NCBI GenBank assembly: GCA_963817515.1
Contig: CAWFPJ010000031.1
Location: 310,001 to 374,000, forward strand
Origin: DATMNI01 sp963817515
Lineage (GTDB): Bacteria > Acidobacteriota > Terriglobia > Bryobacterales > Bryobacteraceae
Reading direction: 5' to 3'
DNA: 64,000 nucleotides
A program made the position numbers and the translations under genes. Of this stretch, positions 52,712-61,371 are shown piece by piece; position 1 is the stretch's first letter; the number at the start of each line of letters is the position of its first letter. A model generated the notes under the pieces. That model ran no database searches, was not told the origin of the DNA, and worked only from the letters and a program-made list of their open reading frames with translations.

Positions 52712-54252
52712 CTACAACAGACCCAGCTCCTTAGCTGCTTCCATCACTTCTCTTGCGATTGGAGCGGCCGCCCTGCCGCCGTACCCCCCATGCTCCACCA
52801 ACACCGCGAACGCCACGCGTCGCGAAGCGTCTCCGTCATAAGGAGCGAAACCCGTGAACCATGCGTGCGGCATGCCCTGGTCCAGTTGCGCAGTTCCAGT
52901 CTTGCCGGCGATGCTGATTGCCGATCCCGCCATCACGTGACGGGCGGTGCCTTCCGTCACCACGCGTCGCATCGCCCCGGCCAGGAACGCCGCTTGCGCA
53001 GCCGGCAGCACGTCCGTGGCGCGCCGTCGCGAGGGTTGCTGCTGTCCGCGATCCAGCGGCCCTCCGGCATGCGCCCGCCCGCGGCAATGGCGGCGGACAC
53101 GCGGGCCATCTTGAACGGCGAGATCAGCACCGGGCCCTGGCCGTAGGCGGCAAACGGAAGCGCCTGCTTCAACTCCGGCATGTCGCCCGTTGAGATCCCC
53201 AATTTGGCGGCGGTCTCGGCCAGCGCCTTCGAGCCCACGTCGTGAACGCCCAATTGCGCGAAGTACGCGTTGCAGGAAACCGCAATGGCGCGCTCCATGT
53301 CGAGCGTGCCGTGGGCGTGGTCGCCAATATCGTCTTTGATGGCGCGGTTCCATCCCGCGATGGTGTTGCCGGCGCGGCCATCGGGAAGCGTGCGGCACAG
53401 GTACGTGCGGTGCGTCAGGCCGGGCTCCAGGCGCAGCGCCGCCATGGCGGTAACTAACTTGAATGTGGAACCGGGCGGATACTGGCCATAGCGCGCGCGG
53501 TCCAGCAATTCGTCGGCTGCCGGCGCCGCGGTCCGCGTACCCGGCGGGTCGGGCGCGGGTGCGCTGACCAGCGCCAGCACGCCTCCGGAGACCGCATCCA
53601 TCACCACCACCGCGCCGCTCCGGTTGTTCGCTGCTCGCAGATGCCGCTCCAGAATCTCCGTGGCGCGCAGTTGCAGCCGTATGTCCAGCGTGAGATGAAT
53701 GTTTCGGTCGCGGGCCAGAACGGCCGCGATTTCCGGGTTGCCGGGCTGATGGCGATAACGCACCAGGGGTGCCAATTCGTCATACCGGTACCCCTGCAGT
53801 TTGGGATTGGAATCGTGCTCCACCAGCGATGCATTCGTGGCATGAAAATTCTCGCCCGTCCGTAAATCGCCGATCACGTGCGCCGTGGCCGAACCGAAGG
53901 GATAATGACGGCCATCGAACCGCGAAGCGGCCTGGTCAAGCGAAATCGCAAGGGCTGTGTAGTCGGCGCGATGCTGCTCCAGTTCCTGCCAGTTGCTGGT
54001 GGCCAGCGGAATGCCGTTGCGGTCGTAAATGCTGCCGCGCGGAATTTCGCGCGCCATCGAGTTCATCCGCGGATTGTGCTGCGGCCGCTTGACGCCATCC
54101 TCTTCGAACGAGTGCGCGTCGCGGGCCAGGTAGTCGGTGTCGCGCACAACCTGGTAGCGGGCCGCGAAGCCGAGCAGGACCAGTGCCGCGCCGGCCAGGA
54201 CGGCTTTGAGCGTGAACACGTCCGGCAGTTCCCGCGCCCCCCTTGGTCGCAT
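52712..54252 (-). CDS. pbpA: Penicillin-binding protein (class B transpeptidase, PbpA/PBP2-like), frame broken near 53025
   Basis: About 513 residues. Starting at ATG 54252, a membrane helix (LKAVLAGAALVLLGFAARYQ) precedes the dimerisation region (REIPRGSIYDRNGIPLATSN) and transpeptidase domain: Ser-x-x-Lys in PPGSTFKLVTAMAAL, SxN in VSCNAYFAQLG. At about 53011-53035 the frame is lost; the next frame gives TDVLPAAQAAFLAGAMRRVV, then AGKTGTAQLDQG with the KTG triad, AWFTGFAPYDGD and VLVEHGGYGGRAAAP. It cross-links peptidoglycan with the RodA-like polymerase encoded before it. The start lies inside the FtsW/RodA frame, so the two may be overlapping genes or one fused gene. Confidence 0.85.
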
Positions 54253-55861
54253 TCGCGGAGATGGAAGCCAGCAGCGCGAACACCAGAAAGTTAGCCATCA
54301 TCGCCGTATTTCCCGAGCTGAGAAATGGAGAGACCACGCCCGATAGCGGCAGCGCCCCCAATACTCCCGCCGTGATCAGCATCATTTCAAATGCGATCAA
54401 ACTGGCCAGGCCCAGCCCCAGAAAGAACCCGAAATGCGTTTCCGCCAGCTTCGCCGCCCGCAGCGCGCGTGACACCAGAAAGCCAAAGAGCAGGAAGACG
54501 GTCGCCACTCCAATGAAGCCCCACTCTTCGCCGATGGCCGGCAGCACCAGGTCGGTGTTGCCCGCGGGAATCATCTCCGGGTCGCCCCAGCCGGGACCCG
54601 ATCCATACGGGCCGCCGGTGGAAAATGCCCAGAGCGCGTGCGCCAGTTGGTCGCCGCCGTGAACGTCGTTGTCCCACGGCGCCAGCCACATATCGATGCG
54701 CTGCACCACCGTGCGCGGCTGCCCTATCCGGTAACCCACCGTCACCGCGGCCACCATCAGCACCAGTCCGGCAATCGCCAGGCCGGGCCTGCCGCGCGCC
54801 ACCGCGAACATGGCAAGGAACACGAAGAAAGTCACCAGCGCCGGTCCCAGATCTTTCAGCACGAAGAATAAAAGCACAGCCATCACCACCGCGATGAGGA
54901 CTGGGACCACGTGTTCCAGCCGCGGCACTCCGGCGCGCTGAAACAATTTCGGCATGATGCGTTTTTCGCGGAGATCGCGCAGCCGTTCCCAATTGCGCGT
55001 GAAGTATCCAGCCAAAAATAGAACCAGCAGGATCTTGATCAACTCCACGGGTTGGAAGGGACCCAGGTTTACCTTGGCGTCGTTGCCGGCCGGTCCCTTG
55101 CCGAAGGCCATCAGCAGGCCGAACAGCGTCAACGCCGCGAACAACGGCGTGTAGCACCAGTCCGAGAGCCGCTGGTAGTCGAATAACTTAAGCACCGGCA
55201 GAATCAGCAGCAGGCAGCCCAGGAAGACGCCCACGGCAAATTTGTGGAACTCCAGCGTGTCGCGCAGGGGGTCGCGCATGCTGATCATCAGGACGAAACC
55301 GATAGCCGTTAGCAGGTGCAGCGCCGGCAAGAACGCGCGGTCACCCTGGAAGCGGGTGAGGCCCCATAGCAGCGCGACCAGATAGAAGCCTGCGAAATAC
55401 AGAAGGGTCGACCGCACAAACTGCATCTGGAATTCGCGCGGGGTCCGGACCACCATCAGGGGTTTCAGTTTCGACAGCGGAAGACGCTGCAGGCGTCGCG
55501 CCGGAATCCGCAGGCTGGATAGTGCGCCCACGTTTCGCAGCGGGCGCGTGCGCTGCAGGAAATCGAAGGTCTTCTCGGCAACCATGGCCCGCTCCGTGCG
55601 GTCCGGGAAGGCGTCCAGGAGAGGCAGCAGGTCGTCCGGTCCGGAAACCGTGTTGAGGTTGACCAGTTCCCCCCGTTGCAGTTTTTCGGCGGCGCCGGCG
55701 AACAACTCGCTTTTCGCGCTGTACACTATCGCCAATCCGGCCATCACGAATATGGATGCGGCCGCCATCCACCAGATCTCGCTGCGCGCCTGGCGCGGCC
55801 CCTCAATCGTGACGATCGCCGGTTTGGCGCCCGGGCCAGTCCAACTGCGGGTTACCGCCAT
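53936..55861 (-). CDS. rodA: FtsW/RodA-family peptidoglycan glycosyltransferase with periplasmic insertion
   Basis: ATG 55861 has GGAGG eight bases upstream and overlaps the kinase stop by ten bases. The recognisable protein ends near 54240 (about 540 residues); the frame then reads through the PBP gene out of phase to 53936, so the last 100 codons are doubtful. The SEDS core has NLGPFQPVELIKILLVLFLA, DLGPALVTFFVFLAMF, HALWAFSTGGPYGSGPGWGD, DLVLPAIGEEWGFIGVATVF and LPLSGVVSPFLSSGNTAMMA. Unusual is a block of about 110 residues between the first two helices (LVNLNTVSGPDDLLPLLDAF and LSSLRIPARR), similar to a helix-hairpin-helix motif. A run of six C at 54237-54242 could hide a frameshift that would fuse it to the PBP. 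Confidence 0.83.
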   Translation of the reverse strand: MAVTRSWTGPGAKPAIVTIEGPRQARSEIWWMAAASIFVMAGLAIVYSAKSELFAGAAEKLQRGELVNLNTVSGPDDLLPLLDAFPDRTERAMVAEKTFDFLQRTRPLRNVGALSSLRIPARRLQRLPLSKLKPLMVVRTPREFQMQFVRSTLLYFAGFYLVALLWGLTRFQGDRAFLPALHLLTAIGFVLMISMRDPLRDTLEFHKFAVGVFLGCLLLILPVLKLFDYQRLSDWCYTPLFAALTLFGLLMAFGKGPAGNDAKVNLGPFQPVELIKILLVLFLAGYFTRNWERLRDLREKRIMPKLFQRAGVPRLEHVVPVLIAVVMAVLLFFVLKDLGPALVTFFVFLAMFAVARGRPGLAIAGLVLMVAAVTVGYRIGQPRTVVQRIDMWLAPWDNDVHGGDQLAHALWAFSTGGPYGSGPGWGDPEMIPAGNTDLVLPAIGEEWGFIGVATVFLLFGFLVSRALRAAKLAETHFGFFLGLGLASLIAFEMMLITAGVLGALPLSGVVSPFLSSGNTAMMANFLVFALLASISANATKGGAGTAGRVHAQSRPGRRGTGPARLRGPLPGCARHRLPGPRRALVRRGWRQAAAAQSADELDGARNSARQHLRPQRHSAGHQQLAGTGAASRRLHSPCDFA

Positions 55862-57589
55862 CGCCGCGGCCTCCGTGGCTTAGGCTTACCGGGCGCATGG
55901 ATGGCGTTCAGGTCGCTGCGGTGTTCGTCCGCCTGGTCGAAGCCGGGAATGCGCTCGTACAGGGAACGCGCGGTTTTCGCGTCCTGCAGCGCGGCCCGGA
56001 GATTGGAATTCAGTTCGCGCTCGGCTCGGATTCGGTAGGCGTCCGCCTGTTGTTCGATCTCGCGCCGCCCCAGGGTAGCGCCCAGCCGCTCGGCCGCTGC
56101 GAATTCCGGCAGGGCCTTCTCCACGTTGGGCAGCGCGTAGACATACACGCGCGCCAAAGCCAGGTGCGGGTCGGGACTGCGCGGCATCTTGCGCGCTGCC
56201 AGGGCAAACTCGTCGCGCGCCTTCAGGCGAAGTTGCGCCGCCGCCCGATCGGAATACTGCGCGCCGTTAAGGCGTTCGAGCGTAGCATAACCGCGGCTGA
56301 GCGCCAGTTTTCCGAGTGTTTCGTCGTCGGCTGCACCCAGTTCGACGGCGCGCTGCAGCAGAATCTCGGCCTTCTGCCAGTCGAAATCGTAGAGCCAGGG
56401 ATCGGCGCTGGCGCGGTACGATTCCAGAATCCGGTCGGCGGCGGAGACGTACAGCCCCGGCATTTTTTCATTCGGAATAGTCGCGGGCAGCGGAGCTACA
56501 ATTGCGGCTCGGGTCGACGACGGGGTCGAGGTTGGCATCGCGGCCGCTGTTGCGCGCGCCTGAACCAGTTGCCATGCATAGCTGCCGCCGATCCATAGCA
56601 GCATGCCGGCCCCGAACCAAGCCAGCGCGCCGGCCATCCGCAATTTCTTGTTGACGCGGCTGCCCGCCCGCGTCACTTTTCGCAATGCGGCGCGCGCAGC
56701 TTCGAGCGTGGCAGTGGCGCCCCAGTTCGAGCGGCGCTCCAATTCGGCAACCGGCGGCCGGTGTTCCAGAAACGCCTGCAGGTCTTGCTGAAACTCCGTG
56801 GCAGAGCCGTACCGCTGAGCGGCATTCGGCGCCAGCGCCTTGATCACAATCGCACGCAGCGGAAAGGGGCAACTGCCCGGCAGCGCCCTCGGCGGCCGTT
56901 TGGAGCGGATCAGACTCTCCAGTTTGCGCGTGTTCTCCGCCTGGTACGGCGGTACTCCCGCCAGCATTTCGTACAGAGTGGCGCCTACCGCCCAGAGGTC
57001 CGATTGCTGGTCCACCTGCGACCGCGTCAGGCGCTCCGGCGAGCAGTAGCTGGGGCTGCCGAAATTGTGGATGGTGGCGTTCGAATCCACGCGCAGCGTC
57101 TTGGCGATCCCGAAATCCAGAAGCCGCACCGTGTCATTGGGGCTGATGTGGATATTCGAAGGCTTGATATCGCCGTGGACCACGGCCGATTCCCACGAAT
57201 GAAACTTGGCCAGCTGTTCGCAGATCTCAAGCGCGATCACCGCCGCGCGGTATGGATCGATGGTGCGTTCCGACTGCAGCACCTCGGCCAGGTTACGGCC
57301 TTCCACATATTGCATGGCGACGAAGAAGTAGCCTTCCAGATCGCCCGAATTCGTAGATCTCCACCATGCGCGGGTCCACATGATGCAGCTCTTTCTGAAT
57401 GGCGGCGCCGCGGCGCTCGGCTTCCAGCACCAGCCGCGTCACAGCGTCGCCATCGGCCTTGACCAGCTTGAGCGCGACCTTGCGATTCTCCACCGTGTCG
57501 ATCGCCAGGTACACATCCGTCATGCTCTTGCCGAGCCGGCGGATAATTTCGTAAGGGCCAATTTGGCTGAGTGTTAAGGGTGCGGTCAT
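55852..57589 (-). CDS. Membrane Ser/Thr protein kinase with TPR-like tail, frame broken at 57344-57346
   Basis: About 577 residues. The first frame, from ATG 57589, gives IGPYEIIRRLGKSMTDVYLA (Gly loop degenerate: GKSMTD for GxGxxG), VALKLV with the ATP Lys and an alpha-C Glu. At a CCC run (57344-57346) one base must be dropped to enter GDLEGYFFVAMQYVEGRNLA. Then come the catalytic loop VVHGDIKPSNIHI (HGD for HRD), LLDFGIAKTL, GSPSYCSPERL, DLWAVGATLYEMLAGVPPY and RYGSATEFQQDL. A transmembrane helix near residue 330 (LAWFGAGMLLWIGGSYAW) leads to a helical extracytoplasmic TPR-like region (LALARVYVYALPNVEKALPE). This differs from PknB, whose outer part is PASTA domains. Confidence 0.85.
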
Positions 57590-57593
57590 AGGC

Positions 57594-58513
57594 CTATCCT
57601 CGCGCTCGCAAGACCGCCCAGAGCAGCATTCCCAGCAGCAGTCCGTAGGTTAGAAACGCCATGCGCCCGGCCAGTATGCGCACCGCCGGACCGTGGGTAG
57701 TGGACAAATTGCGCGGTGGTCGAAAAACGCGGCCGCGTGGCCCCGCTGCGGCTGCGGAATTCCGGGCCCGCCACGAACAAAGCCGTGATGTTGTCCCTGC
57801 CGCCGGCTACGTTGGCCGCTTCCACCAGGCTGGCCGCCGTGCGCGCGGCGTCGCCATCGTAACACTCCACAATGTCGCGTACCTGCGCCGCGGTCAGCTG
57901 GTCTGTGAGGCCATCGCTGCACAGCAGGATAGCGGCATCGGGGCGGAAGCGGCACTCGCGGATTTCGATAAACTCCCGGTCGTCGGGCTCACGCAGCCGT
58001 GAGCCCACATCGCGAAATACTTCATTGCGGCGCGGGTGCAGCATGGCCTCGGCCTCGGTGAGTTCGCCGGAATCCTCTCCCTCCCCTACCGGCGAATGGT
58101 CAGAGGTCAGCTTGCGCAGGGCCCCCTTCCACATCAGGTACAGACGCGAATCGCCCACGTGCCCGATGGTGATGCGGCCGTCTTCCACCACCGCCAGGGT
58201 GAGCACGCAGGCCATGCCGGTGAGGCCGGTGTCGTGCTGCGCCAGTTCGAAGATGCGGTTGTTGGCCAGGGTGATTGCCGCTCCGGACGCGATCCTCGCC
58301 AGGCGTCCCTCTGGCGGCGCCGTTGCCAGATAAGGATTCGCGGATAGCCTCCACCGCGGTCTGTGCCGCGAGTTCGCCCGCGGCCTGCCCGCCAACGCCA
58401 TCCGCCACCAGAAAAACACCGTGCTCCGCGTCCAGGAAGTAGCGGTCCTCGTTGCGGTCGCGGAGCAGGCCGGTGTCCGTGGCCGCACCGCTTGAGAGCG
58501 TCGCCAGACTCAT
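57594..58513 (-). CDS. PP2C-type Ser/Thr protein phosphatase, two frame breaks
   Basis: About 305 residues. The first frame starts at ATG 58513 (TDTGLLRDRNEDRYFLDAEH, FLVADGVGGQAAGELAAQTA) with the metal-binding Asp residues. Around 58315-58345 one base is skipped to reach ANNRIFELAQHDTGLTGMAC, DGRITIGHVGDSRLYLMWKG, AAILLCSDGLTDQLTAAQVR and AGGRDNITALFVAG. Near 57728-57740 a second skip gives a natural end, STTHGPAVRILAGRMAFLTY, then a hydrophobic helix LLLGMLLWAVL and the stop at 57594. So it is a membrane-tethered PstP-like phosphatase. Its start overlaps the 30-residue peptide gene (ATGA), and the kinase begins five bases after its stop. Confidence 0.85.
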
Positions 58514-58602
58514 TTCTTCTCCCGATGCGCCAGCGTGAACACCAGCACGAACGCCAGGAACGCGATTACAAACGGCGTATGCAGATTATAGAGTTCGCGC
58601 AT
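58510..58602 (-). CDS. 30-residue single-helix membrane peptide
   Basis: A tiny frame from ATG 58602 encodes MRELYNLHTPF, a hydrophobic helix VIAFLAFVLVFTLA and a basic end HREKK. It starts eight bases after the FHA gene's stop and its TGA overlaps the phosphatase ATG as ATGA. It is well placed between two functionally linked genes and has the shape of a small bitopic membrane protein; it is too short for automatic gene finders. That it is translated is an inference from position and hydrophobicity. It might anchor or regulate the kinase, phosphatase or SEDS protein. Confidence 0.55.
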   Translation of the reverse strand: MRELYNLHTPFVIAFLAFVLVFTLAHREKK

Positions 58603-58610
58603 TGGCCGGC

Positions 58611-59417
58611 TCACTTTCTGGCTTCGAATGCCAGCTTCAGAACTTCCGTTATGCGGATCTCGGCGCGGTCGGGCAGTTGGACCTCTACGTCGCGCGACAG
58701 CCGCCGGCCGTTGAGCCACGTGCCGTTGCGGCTCTTGTCCACAATGGCAAATTCTCCGCTGGCCGTATCGCGGCGCAGGCGCAGATGTTCGCGCGAAACT
58801 TCGTCGGTGGTGTAGAGCGGCAGGTCCACCCAAAGATCCTCGCCGCCGCGCCCTACACTGACTTCGTTCTGCGTGATGAAGTAGGTCTGCGGGCCGGAAT
58901 CGTCCTGGTAGCGGATTTCGCCGAAAACCTTGTCCGGCATGCGCCGCGTGCTTTCCCGGTCGCGGGCCACGCGCGCCGCCGTCACGGAGGGTTCGCGCTC
59001 AATCAGCGTCGTCTTAGCGCCGCGATACCCGGGTTCCGGCACGTCGTTCAATTCGGAGTGGATCTCCACATCGCCCGGCGGCACCGCATTCTCAGTGTCG
59101 GCGAACAGTTCGATCCACCAATCATTCTGTGCGATCCGGTACACTTTGGACGGTCCGCTTCGTCGAAACAGCGAACCCTTGCCGTTCCATCCGGCCATCT
59201 GCGCGGTCAAAGCGCGCTTGGCATCCTCTTTGATCAGATCCTGGACGCCTGCGAGGCGCCCATAATCGTCAGGATGAAGATAGGCGCTGAAGACGCAAGG
59301 CACCAGGATGCTGTACCCCATTTCGAGGCGCCCCAGCTCCATGTTGCGAATGAGTTCGTTGATGATGATCTGCCCGCTGATGCGGGGCTGGATTGGCTTC
59401 GTTCCGCTCTGCGCCAT
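58611..59417 (-). CDS. FHA-domain protein with DUF3662-like N-terminal region, first gene of cell-wall signalling operon
   Basis: A 268-residue protein. The N-terminal half (ELIRNMELGRLEMGYSILVP, FSAYLHPDDYGRLAGVQDLI) resembles the DUF3662 domain that comes before FHA in actinobacterial FhaA. The C-terminal FHA domain is complete: TYFITQNEVSVGRGGEDLWV, the phosphopeptide-binding TDEVSREHLRLRRD, KSRNGTWLNGRRL and RAEIRITEVLKLAFE. It should dock to threonine-phosphorylated partners of the kinase encoded three genes downstream. The 152 bases before it probably carry the operon's promoter. The operon goes on with membrane peptide, phosphatase, kinase, RodA, PBP and a second FHA protein. Confidence 0.85.
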   Translation of the reverse strand: MAQSGTKPIQPRISGQIIINELIRNMELGRLEMGYSILVPCVFSAYLHPDDYGRLAGVQDLIKEDAKRALTAQMAGWNGKGSLFRRSGPSKVYRIAQNDWWIELFADTENAVPPGDVEIHSELNDVPEPGYRGAKTTLIEREPSVTAARVARDRESTRRMPDKVFGEIRYQDDSGPQTYFITQNEVSVGRGGEDLWVDLPLYTTDEVSREHLRLRRDTASGEFAIVDKSRNGTWLNGRRLSRDVEVQLPDRAEIRITEVLKLAFEARK

Positions 59418-59569
59418 GCTCTACCCGTCCTATTGCGGCAAGGCAGACCCAGACCTGCTCGACCGCCACCCTTGCCGTTTTGGCCAGTCGCACAGACGCG
59501 GAACTTAATTTTAGACGAGAAACTGGTCCGATGGTTTCAGTGGGATGCACCTGAGGCAGGGCAGCCGCA

Positions 59570-60166
59570 TTAAAATTCGATAGGGATTCCGCGGCGGCTG
59601 ACGAATCGGTTTCCGCGAATCAGGAATCGCAGCGGCAGGTCGGCGCACTGCGTGATGCCGATGCGCGGCGTGACCGCAATTTCGAACGGCGTCACCTCCG
59701 AAGCGGCGCGGACCACCAGGGCGCCGCGGGTTACGTCGGCGCCGTTCTGAGCGCGGGTGATGCCCATCGCCAGGGTCAGTTTGCCGGGGCCGTCCGTCAG
59801 GTCTTCCGGCTTACGGGCAGCGGGCCGTCTGTGTTGCATGACGTCAAGTCCGATTACCGGCTCGAGCGCCCGTATCAGCACGCAGCCGGGCTGGCCAGTA
59901 GGTTCGGCCACGATATTGAGGCACTCGTACATTCCATAGATGAAGTACACGTAGGCATGGCCGGGCGGCCCGAAGATGACCCGGGTGCGGCTGGTAATGC
60001 CACGGGCCGAATGCGAGGCCAGATCGTCACCGCCCAGATAGGCTTCGGTCTCCACGATGATGCCGGCGGTGGGGCCGTGCACCAGGACTTTGCCGAGCAA
60101 ATCGCGGGCGACCTCGATGGCGGGCCGCCGGTAGAAACTACGCTTCAGAATTGGTCCGAACGGCAT
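59570..60166 (-). CDS. DNA-3-methyladenine glycosylase (AAG/MPG family)
   Basis: About 198 residues from ATG 60166; the open frame extends to 60244 but overlaps the divergent gene. Family motifs: LKRSFYRRPAIEVARDLLGK, the catalytic Glu region IIVETEAYLGGDDLASHSAR, FGPPGHAYVYFIYGMYECLN, CVLIRALEPVIGLD, LTDGPGKLTLAMGIT and RIGITQCADLPLRFLI. It removes alkylated purines by base flipping in base-excision repair. It is divergent from the RNA ligase-like gene at 60198, whose start codon is only about 30 bases away, so their promoters must overlap. Confidence 0.92.
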   Translation of the reverse strand: MPFGPILKRSFYRRPAIEVARDLLGKVLVHGPTAGIIVETEAYLGGDDLASHSARGITSRTRVIFGPPGHAYVYFIYGMYECLNIVAEPTGQPGCVLIRALEPVIGLDVMQHRRPAARKPEDLTDGPGKLTLAMGITRAQNGADVTRGALVVRAASEVTPFEIAVTPRIGITQCADLPLRFLIRGNRFVSRRGIPIEF

Positions 60167-60197
60167 GGTCCATATCTTCGTACAATGGAGGGCGCTG

Positions 60198-60758
60198 ATG
60201 CGACTGTTCACGGGCTTCGATCTGCCGGAAGAGACGGTGCGCAATCTGGAGGCACTTCTGGCGCGGCTGCGTCCCGCGGCCGATCTTCATTGGAGCCCTC
60301 CCGCAAACCTGCACATCACGACCAAATTCATTGGCGCATGGCCCGATGAACGCCTCGCGGACCTGATGGCCGCGCTCTCCGGAATTCCGTTCGGATCGGC
60401 CATCTCGGTCCAGGTCCGCAACCTCGGGTTTTACCCCAATCCCCATGCGCCGCGGATCTTGTTTTGCGGCATCGAAGCGCCTGGCATGGACGCTCTGGCG
60501 TCACAAACGGATAAGGCGGCATCAGCCCTCGGAATTCCCGCCGAAACCCGCCCCTTTTCTCCCCACCTGACACTTGCCCGCATACCGGCTCGCCTGCAAG
60601 GCAAACCGAATCTCCAACCGCTGCGCGAGGCCATCGCGGCCCTTACTTCTCTTGAGTTCGGACGGTTCCAGGCCCGCAGCTTCTTTCTGTACCAAAGCCT
60701 GCTGCGGCCAACCGGTTCCGTGTACACTAAGCTTGCGGAGTTTCCTCTCTCAAAGTGA
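60198..60758 (+). CDS. thpR: RNA 2',3'-cyclic phosphodiesterase / 2'-5' RNA ligase ThpR
   Basis: About 186 residues from ATG 60198, which has GGAGGG eight bases upstream. The two HxTx motifs of the 2H phosphoesterase fold are LHITTKF (residue about 39) and PHLTLAR (about 130). The opening MRLFTGFDLPEETVRNLEAL and the closing FFLYQSLLRPTGSVYTKLAE are also typical. ThpR opens 2',3'-cyclic phosphates on RNA and can join 2'-5' bonds in vitro; its cellular role is not settled. Its stop overlaps the plsY start as TGATG. Confidence 0.9.
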   Translation: MRLFTGFDLPEETVRNLEALLARLRPAADLHWSPPANLHITTKFIGAWPDERLADLMAALSGIPFGSAISVQVRNLGFYPNPHAPRILFCGIEAPGMDALASQTDKAASALGIPAETRPFSPHLTLARIPARLQGKPNLQPLREAIAALTSLEFGRFQARSFFLYQSLLRPTGSVYTKLAEFPLSK

Positions 60759-61357
60759 TGATCCCACTGGTGGTGCTTCTTGTCGCGTACCTTTTGGGCG
60801 CGATTCCGTTCGGATATCTTCTGGTTAAATGGACAAGCGGCGCCGATGTGCGCCGGACTGGCAGCGGCAACATCGGCGCCACCAATGTGCTCCGCACCAG
60901 CGGCCGCGCCGCCGGCATCGCCACCCTGCTGCTGGACATCGCTAAAGGCTATTTCGCCGTTTGGATTGCGGGCAGGCTGACGCAACAAGACTCGCTGTGG
61001 ATGAGCGCTGCCGCCCTGGCCGTGGTGGCGGGCCACTCCTACCCCGTATTTCTGAAGTTCAAAGGCGGCAAGGGCGTAGCCAGTTTCGTTGGAGCGTTTC
61101 TGTGCCTGACCCCGGCGGCAGTCGCTGCCGAAACTATCGTGTTTGTAGTAATTGTGGCCTGGACACGTCACATATCTTTAGGCTCAATTGTCGGGGCCGC
61201 CACTTTTCCCCTGGCGGTCTGGCTGATTGAAAAATCGCCGACACCTGTGGCGGCGGCGCTGATTGGCGGAATTTTTGTAATCTACAAACATAGTAGTAAT
61301 ATCCAGAGATTGCGCACAGGTACGGAAAACGTCTTTACCTTCGGCCCACGCAAGTAA
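60758..61357 (+). CDS. plsY: Glycerol-3-phosphate acyltransferase PlsY
   Basis: About 199 residues from ATG 60758; GTG at 60755 in the same frame would overlap the stop in another way. Five membrane helices alternate with the three conserved cytoplasmic motifs: SGNIGATNVLRTSGRAAGI (motif 1), HSYPVFLKFKGGKGVASFVG (motif 2) and IVGAATFPLAVWLI followed by IYKHSSNIQRLRTGTEN (motif 3 region). PlsY takes acyl from acyl-phosphate to make lysophosphatidic acid. The next gene, gpsA, makes its substrate glycerol-3-phosphate, a common and logical pairing. Confidence 0.94.
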   Translation: MIPLVVLLVAYLLGAIPFGYLLVKWTSGADVRRTGSGNIGATNVLRTSGRAAGIATLLLDIAKGYFAVWIAGRLTQQDSLWMSAAALAVVAGHSYPVFLKFKGGKGVASFVGAFLCLTPAAVAAETIVFVVIVAWTRHISLGSIVGAATFPLAVWLIEKSPTPVAAALIGGIFVIYKHSSNIQRLRTGTENVFTFGPRK

Positions 61358-61371
61358 TTGAGAAATAAGCC

